A stretch of 64,000 bases of DNA from assembly GCA_038501785.1 (NCBI GenBank), contig JBAMJR010000065.1, positions 5,716,501 through 5,780,500 on the forward strand. The letters run 5' to 3'. Each line of letters begins with the position of its first letter. Position 1 is the first letter of the stretch. The translations under genes and the position numbers were made by a program. The notes under the pieces were generated by a model. That model worked only from the letters and a program-made list of their open reading frames with translations, searched no databases and was not told the origin of the DNA. Shown here one piece after another: positions 59,662 through 64,000 of the stretch. The DNA comes from Myoxocephalus aenaeus (taxonomy: Eukaryota > Chordata > Actinopteri > Perciformes > Cottidae).

Positions 59662-61928
59662 TGTGCGTGTTTCAGATGGACTCCAGTGGTTTTGGATGGT
59701 TTCATCCGAGCACCCTTGTGTGTTCCTGCAGGTGCCAAGGTGTCAAAAAATAGTGACCGCTCTCTGCTCTTTCTGTTTTCACCCTCCGTCCATACATCAG
59801 CCTGCCTCGCCTCTCTTCCCATCCATCCATCACTCCATCCGTGGGCATTTTCCGCCCCCCGACGCTGTAGGATTTGACGTGACGCTCCGCACAACAGTGC
59901 AAACGTTCACCCGGGTTCCAACAGCGCTTCTCACAGCGAGACTGTACTGTATTCAAACACGTTGTACTACGGGGCTTCTTCTTCGCGCGCGCCCGCATCG
60001 CACTAGACTGGCAATTAAAAACAAGCCATTTACTTTTCAGGAGCGTCTGTTCCCACCCACTCAAATCACATCTCATCAAACCGCTGTTGTGTGTTTGAGT
60101 GCGAGTGGCGAGGGGGTGGCACTTCTCAATCTGACACTTCACAGCATGTGAAATTTAATTACACACGCTTCACAACCATCCGCACATCCGCACAACCACA
60201 CGAGTACACAGTACACATTTTCATTTGTGTGCACATTTACTCACAAGTAGGCCCTTTAACGTTCCTATTAAGACCTTTTCACAGGAAGTAAATGCAACTT
60301 TTCCAGTGAAAACATATTGCAGGCCTCTCTGCACGGGGCTGTGGATTAGGTGAAGACTTTAAATGGATCAGTTCTGCGAAGCCATAACATTTGGGGCTCC
60401 ACATGAGCACCCTGAGGTGCCCCCCCCCCCCCCGAGCAAATGCACTTGACCCCCTGCTGTGGAACGGAGCAGACAGCCAGCATGATGGCTCCACTAGTCA
60501 GCCCATACTTGTTCAGACTTTAACTGAGTTTAGAAATCCAAGAGTCAAGTGTGTTTCTGATAAATGGAACTGGAGTCTTAATTAAACAAAAGACACCTTG
60601 ATCGTGTTGAATAATATAATATAAAACCATATCTATCTTTTAAAGTGAGAGGCCATTGCCTATGCCTTGTACATATTTGATGAGTTGGTATTATTTTGTT
60701 AGCCAGTGATGCTCTCTGAAGCATTGCTTTACCTGCTTGGGAGATCCCGTTACATGGGCTCCTGGATGGCTGTTGGCACAAGTTGGTGTCATATTTGAAG
60801 CGGGCTCGCATGGACCACATCTAAAGCCTTTCTAAGACCACTTGTGAGAGACAGATTTAAAAAAACACTTGAAGCAGTAGAGGCCAAAATATCCTGACTT
60901 TTAGTCGAGCTTAAAAAAAAAAAACTGGATCCTATTATATTCCCATAATGCAACAGGTTCTGTCATTAGACCTCATTAACGCCCACTTCTTTTCAAACCC
61001 TGCTCCTCCAGTTTGTAACACAGGCTTACTGTATTACAACCTGGAGGCTCAAGCCCACATCAAGATGAACCTGATGTCATCACTTAATAGCGTTATGTTT
61101 CGGTTTTTGGAAAGCTCCATTCACATTTATGCAGCTATTTTCACAGGCTGAGTAAACTGAACACCAATTGTGAAATAAGCAGAGTGAAACCAATATAGCG
61201 TTGATCTAAAACATATCAGTTTGTTAGCGTGTGTCAATTATTGGATGCCTGGAAGAACTCAGTTCGACAACTTCTCTCGTTCTCTATATTTATTTACTAA
61301 ATGATCACAAGTAAAGTAGCAAGCGCTGCAATTGCAAAAGCAGTGAGTGGTACAGCCAACACGCAGGTTGGTCAAAGAACAACTGCCCCACCACGGAAGT
61401 GGGGCCTTTCATACACAGTTTATCGTCACAGGTTCGTCTCGCCTCGTCCTAACATCTGATTCGCTCTGTCCTGTCAAGAGGAGGAGAATCCCGTGTTCTC
61501 ATCTTTTCTCACAAGACTGGAACGTGCAACGACCAGTCTGCTTCCAGAATGTCAATATACTGATAAACAGTTGTGGGTGTTGAAGTGCGCAGGCGTGTGA
61601 CTACCTTCCCTTGGGAACTGGACATTTCATAGACACAACAGCTGCATAGCTGTGTTATACTGACCTCGCTCGCCTGAACTTTAATAGACATGAAGAGTAA
61701 TGCAATGAAGAATATCTACAGAATATAAGGATTTATATTATCAAGTTTGTATATTGATGTTTCATTTTTGTGCCAAAAAAAAAAGTATCCATGGAAGTTT
61801 TTGTTTTACATATAGGCAATGTTAAAACCCTGCTTTGTGTTTCCTGCTGAACAAAATACAACAATATTCATAATCAACAATAGTATAATTCTTTCTAAAA
61901 ATGGCTTATATTTAAACATAATTGTGTA
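59658..61928. other. Unique non-coding sequence
   Basis: No gene supported. A C-run lies at 60420-60433. A GCCCCAC/GTGGGGC hairpin lies at about 61385-61405. The remainder is mixed unique sequence. Confidence 0.5.
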
Positions 61929-62746
61929 TATATATGCAGGGCCGGCGATTGCTATAGGCGAACTAGGCGACTGCCTAGGGCGACAAATGGGTTGGGGGCG
62001 CCCTCACAGCGCACATTTCAGCACTGTGAGCAATTCGCGACCACGGGGGCTGGCTCCCGCGAGCAGGGACCAAGACACGTCACATCAAAGATGTTCTATT
62101 ACGGAGAAGACAACAACTCGGCCAAAAATCTGAATATTTTGTCGAGAAAACGGGACGCTGATTGGCCAAGACTCGACACGTCACATCAAAGATCTTCTAT
62201 TCCAAAGATGACTCACTCCAAAAAAATTAATCGTTTGTGCGGTCTGAAAAATGTGCGCGATCTGAAAAATCTATTGCGCGGCCACTTCGACTGGCCCCTG
62301 ACATTTGCAAAAATGAAGCGGTCTAAACCATCTGGAGCACAGGGGCGAAAACGAAAAAAGGAAGAAGAGGAAAAGAAAGTCAAGTATAGGTTTGTTCAAT
62401 AAACATATTTGAAAAAAAAAAAGGAGTGTTTTGCACAGTTTATGGAGTTAATTTAATCCTAACTTTGAGTGTGTAATAAATTATTTAAAATAATAAAAAA
62501 GAAAATGTTCTGAAACTATTCTGGTGTTTGTTGTCCATGCACCATTTATTGTTGAACTGCAATGTAGAATAGTAGAATTATAAGTGGGTGAAAAACTGCT
62601 ATGCAAAGTAAAGCAGTTAAGTTAATATATGTCTCTTCAGTGATGTAAAGTATTGTGTGTCTGTGCCCCCCACAGACACACAGGGGGGCGCAAAACTCAA
62701 TCTCGCCTAGGGCAACCAAAGGGCTAGAGCCGGCCCTGTATATATG
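61929..62746 (+). mobile_element. Complete non-autonomous hAT transposon with 8-bp target duplication
   Basis: The 802-bp element (61937-62738) begins CAGGGCCGGC and ends GCCGGCCCTG, a perfect 10-bp terminal inverted repeat. It is flanked by identical 8-bp target duplications TATATATG (61929-61936 and 62739-62746), diagnostic of hAT-superfamily insertion. Subterminal CCTAGGGC/GCCTAGGGC words and a GGGGGCGC motif recur inverted near both ends. ACACGTCACATCAAAGAT is directly repeated inside at 62075 and 62176, 101 bp apart. The element is too short for a full transposase (usually about 600 residues), so it must depend on one supplied elsewhere. The identical TSDs suggest a fairly recent insertion, although the TA-rich target makes chance matching easier. 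Confidence 0.93.
61992..62402 (+). pseudogene. hAT transposase-like N-terminal fragment inside the element
   Basis: The frame runs 136 codons from an ATG at 61992, with an internal ATG at 62313 starting the conserved-looking part. Its end carries KPSGAQGRKRKKEEEEKK. The pattern 'SGAQ, then Arg/Lys run, then Glu/Lys run' is what I know from the extreme N-terminus of vertebrate hAT transposases and the ZMYM1-like host proteins derived from them. The catalytic and dimerisation regions are absent. The frame ends at a TAA that overlaps AATAAA (62398-62403), followed by an A-run at 62412-62422, so a short polyadenylated transcript is conceivable. Earlier codons contain the 101-bp-spaced direct repeat read in different frames, so they are probably not genuine protein. 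I infer a decayed first exon. Confidence 0.6.
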
Positions 62747-63168
62747 TATGTGTGTGTATATGTTTCGGAACAATCTTTGAGGGACGCTGCAGCTCTCCAG
62801 TCACGCCGACTGGTTCAACATTGAGCAGATGTCGACTTCGCGGCACGGATGTGAAAACCACACAAAACGGAAATGCGCCGCTTCCCGCACGTCGGTGCTG
62901 AATGACGAGGCTTTAATTATTTGTGTACTTCAGCGTTGATGAGTGTGATGTTGGTGACCTACTTCGATGTGAGAGTTCTCATTAAGTGCCGAAAAATACA
63001 GTAACCCGCCCGTAGTCGCACTGATGTACAGTACGTGGGTGTTTATGCTTCTAAATTAAGCTGCAGCGATTTCCCTTTCATGTTCCACCAAACACACACT
63101 GATACTGTTGTTCTTGTTCTGCATACGTACATATACTCTCTGACACCTGCTCAGGCTGTTCACTTGGC
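62747..63168. other. Unique non-coding sequence
   Basis: No gene or repeat recognised beyond a short TATG/GT-rich run next to the hAT element. Confidence 0.5.
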
Positions 63169-63300
63169 TTTTTTTTTTTTTTACACAGATCTCTGTTGTG
63201 GATGACAGACGGTACACTCCATCCCTCCCAGTGGGGCATGATTTTGACCCATCACCTCACTAGCTTTCAGATGTGAGTGCTGCTCTACCCACTGGGAGGA
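63169..63300 (-). mobile_element. Short SINE-like element with tRNA-like head and A-tail
   Basis: On the minus strand, 63299-63224 is 76 nt long, the size of a tRNA. Its ends CCTCCCAGTGGG and CCCACTGGGAGG pair perfectly over 12 bp. Inside lie a D-arm-like GGGTAGAGC, a 5-bp CTCAC/GTGAG stem in anticodon-arm position, and a TGAT/ATCA stem enclosing GGGTCAAA in T-arm position. A 41-nt body follows, then 14 A (63182-63169). This order is that of a tRNA-derived SINE. The canonical D-stem is absent and the B-box is weak, so it is a relic or an unusual family. Confidence 0.55.
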
Positions 63301-63334
63301 GAAGGGGTTAGAAAAGAGAGTTCAACTGAGGTTG

Positions 63335-63497
63335 TTTTTTTTTTGTGCAAGTTCTGCAAAGCTTGCAGAGTGTTTTTCGGCGATAGCGGGCTAACCGGCG
63401 CACAGCTTAAACCCCTCCCCTACTTCTTTGAAGAGTTTGGTGAACGGCGTTTGAACCAGCAACCTGCCTCAGTCGCCGTGTCCTGAATCCACCTTCA
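63335..63497 (-). repeat. Possible second tRNA-like, A-tailed repeat
   Basis: On the minus strand, a B-box-like GGTTCAAAC (about 63458-63450) lies at the start of a stretch that ends in ten A (63344-63335), with a CTGCAA/TTGCAG hairpin just before the tail. Orientation and layout repeat those of the element at 63169-63300. The A-box is not convincing. Confidence 0.35.
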
Positions 63498-64000
63498 GTC
63501 AACCCAACTTTGGTTTTTCTGCGCAGCGCCGGCGGAACCACTCTCTTTGTCTTGCTTGTTTTCTTTCACCGCTGTTTTCATTTTTTCGACATCCATAATT
63601 TACTACCGTCGGCACCTTTTTGAAAACGTTATAAGAAGCGTGGTGTGAGAAAGATGTGATCATATTTAAAACAAAGTGCAAGCTTTACTTAGCCCTGGCA
63701 GTACTTTCCCTTCTGGCCGATGGCACTTTCATCAGCCAGTCACTCGTCTGCCACTTGTCCAAAGTTTCAGGAAGCCGGTCACATTTAACCCATGGTTCTA
63801 GATTAGGACCCTTTTAGGGCTTGTAATTTCCTCAGGCTTTTCCCCTTCAAAATCCCCCTCTCACAGTCAATTCTCACACTCGGTGTCACGAATGGCAGGA
63901 CGGGCTTTAGGTGGCTTACGTAACAGTCCATTAAGTTTGCCGTAGGAATGGCCTGTGTTGCCTGAGAGGCTGCAGCAGACACCTCGAGATAAGTAATGTC
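63498..64000. other. Unique non-coding sequence
   Basis: No gene, RNA or mobile element recognised. Confidence 0.5.

Noticed and set aside
59408..60151. 247-codon plus-strand open frame, the longest in the window
   Set aside because: It crosses a GT microsatellite giving a Cys-Val run, shares its DNA with long frames on the other strand and frame, and has no recognisable domain.

Overview
This window reads as non-coding DNA from a vertebrate nuclear genome, almost certainly a ray-finned fish and probably a percomorph-type teleost. The evidence is the dense scatter of long CA/GT, poly-C and poly-G microsatellites, the absence of any long open reading frame with recognisable protein content, and several repeat families typical of teleosts. 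These are a tRNA-derived SINE, two plus-strand LINE-type 3' tails ending in short A/T-rich repeats, and hAT-type DNA transposons with CAGGG termini. Nothing suggests a prokaryote, plasmid or virus. I could not support a single intact host protein-coding gene; the longest open frames (up to 247 codons) run through simple repeats or purine/pyrimidine tracts and match nothing I recognise. The window is best described as an intergenic desert or a very large intron.

Layout. From 1 to 12 kb there is mostly unique sequence with microsatellites, a 20-bp perfect AT-core palindrome (3619-3638) and a candidate conserved block (about 3.9-4.3 kb). From 12 to 16.2 kb there are two LINE-type 3' ends (12240-12590 and 15590-15911) and a stretch with three copies of a GATCACAAGTGG-type motif in both orientations. 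From 18 to 20 kb there is a candidate conserved block and an almost perfect inverted duplication (19301-19520) able to form a 74-bp mismatch-free stem. From 20 to 36 kb there is unique sequence with a two-tier hairpin (26370-26428), a GT/poly-G tract (29169-29234) and a candidate regulatory block (34.9-35.4 kb). A tRNA-derived SINE lies at 36.5 kb. From 39 to 42.5 kb there are degenerate repeats and further candidate conserved blocks. From 46.9 to 48.4 kb there is a repeat cluster with two complete small DNA transposons. A 1-kb minisatellite occupies 54.70-55.69 kb. A complete 802-bp non-autonomous hAT element with a perfect 8-bp target duplication, carrying a short transposase-like N-terminal fragment, lies at 61.94-62.74 kb. 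Two small tRNA-like, A-tailed elements lie at 63.17-63.49 kb.

There is no gene set that works together here. The functional content is most likely cis-regulatory: the long AT-balanced, repeat-poor blocks with homeodomain-like and POU-like words resemble conserved non-coding elements near developmental genes. That is inference from composition only and needs cross-species alignment. The strongest sequence-level discoveries are the self-complementary duplication at 19.3 kb, the minisatellite with a sharp gradient from old degenerate to young homogenised units, the hAT element at 61.9 kb, and the 76-nt tRNA-like cloverleaf with an A-tail at 63.2 kb.
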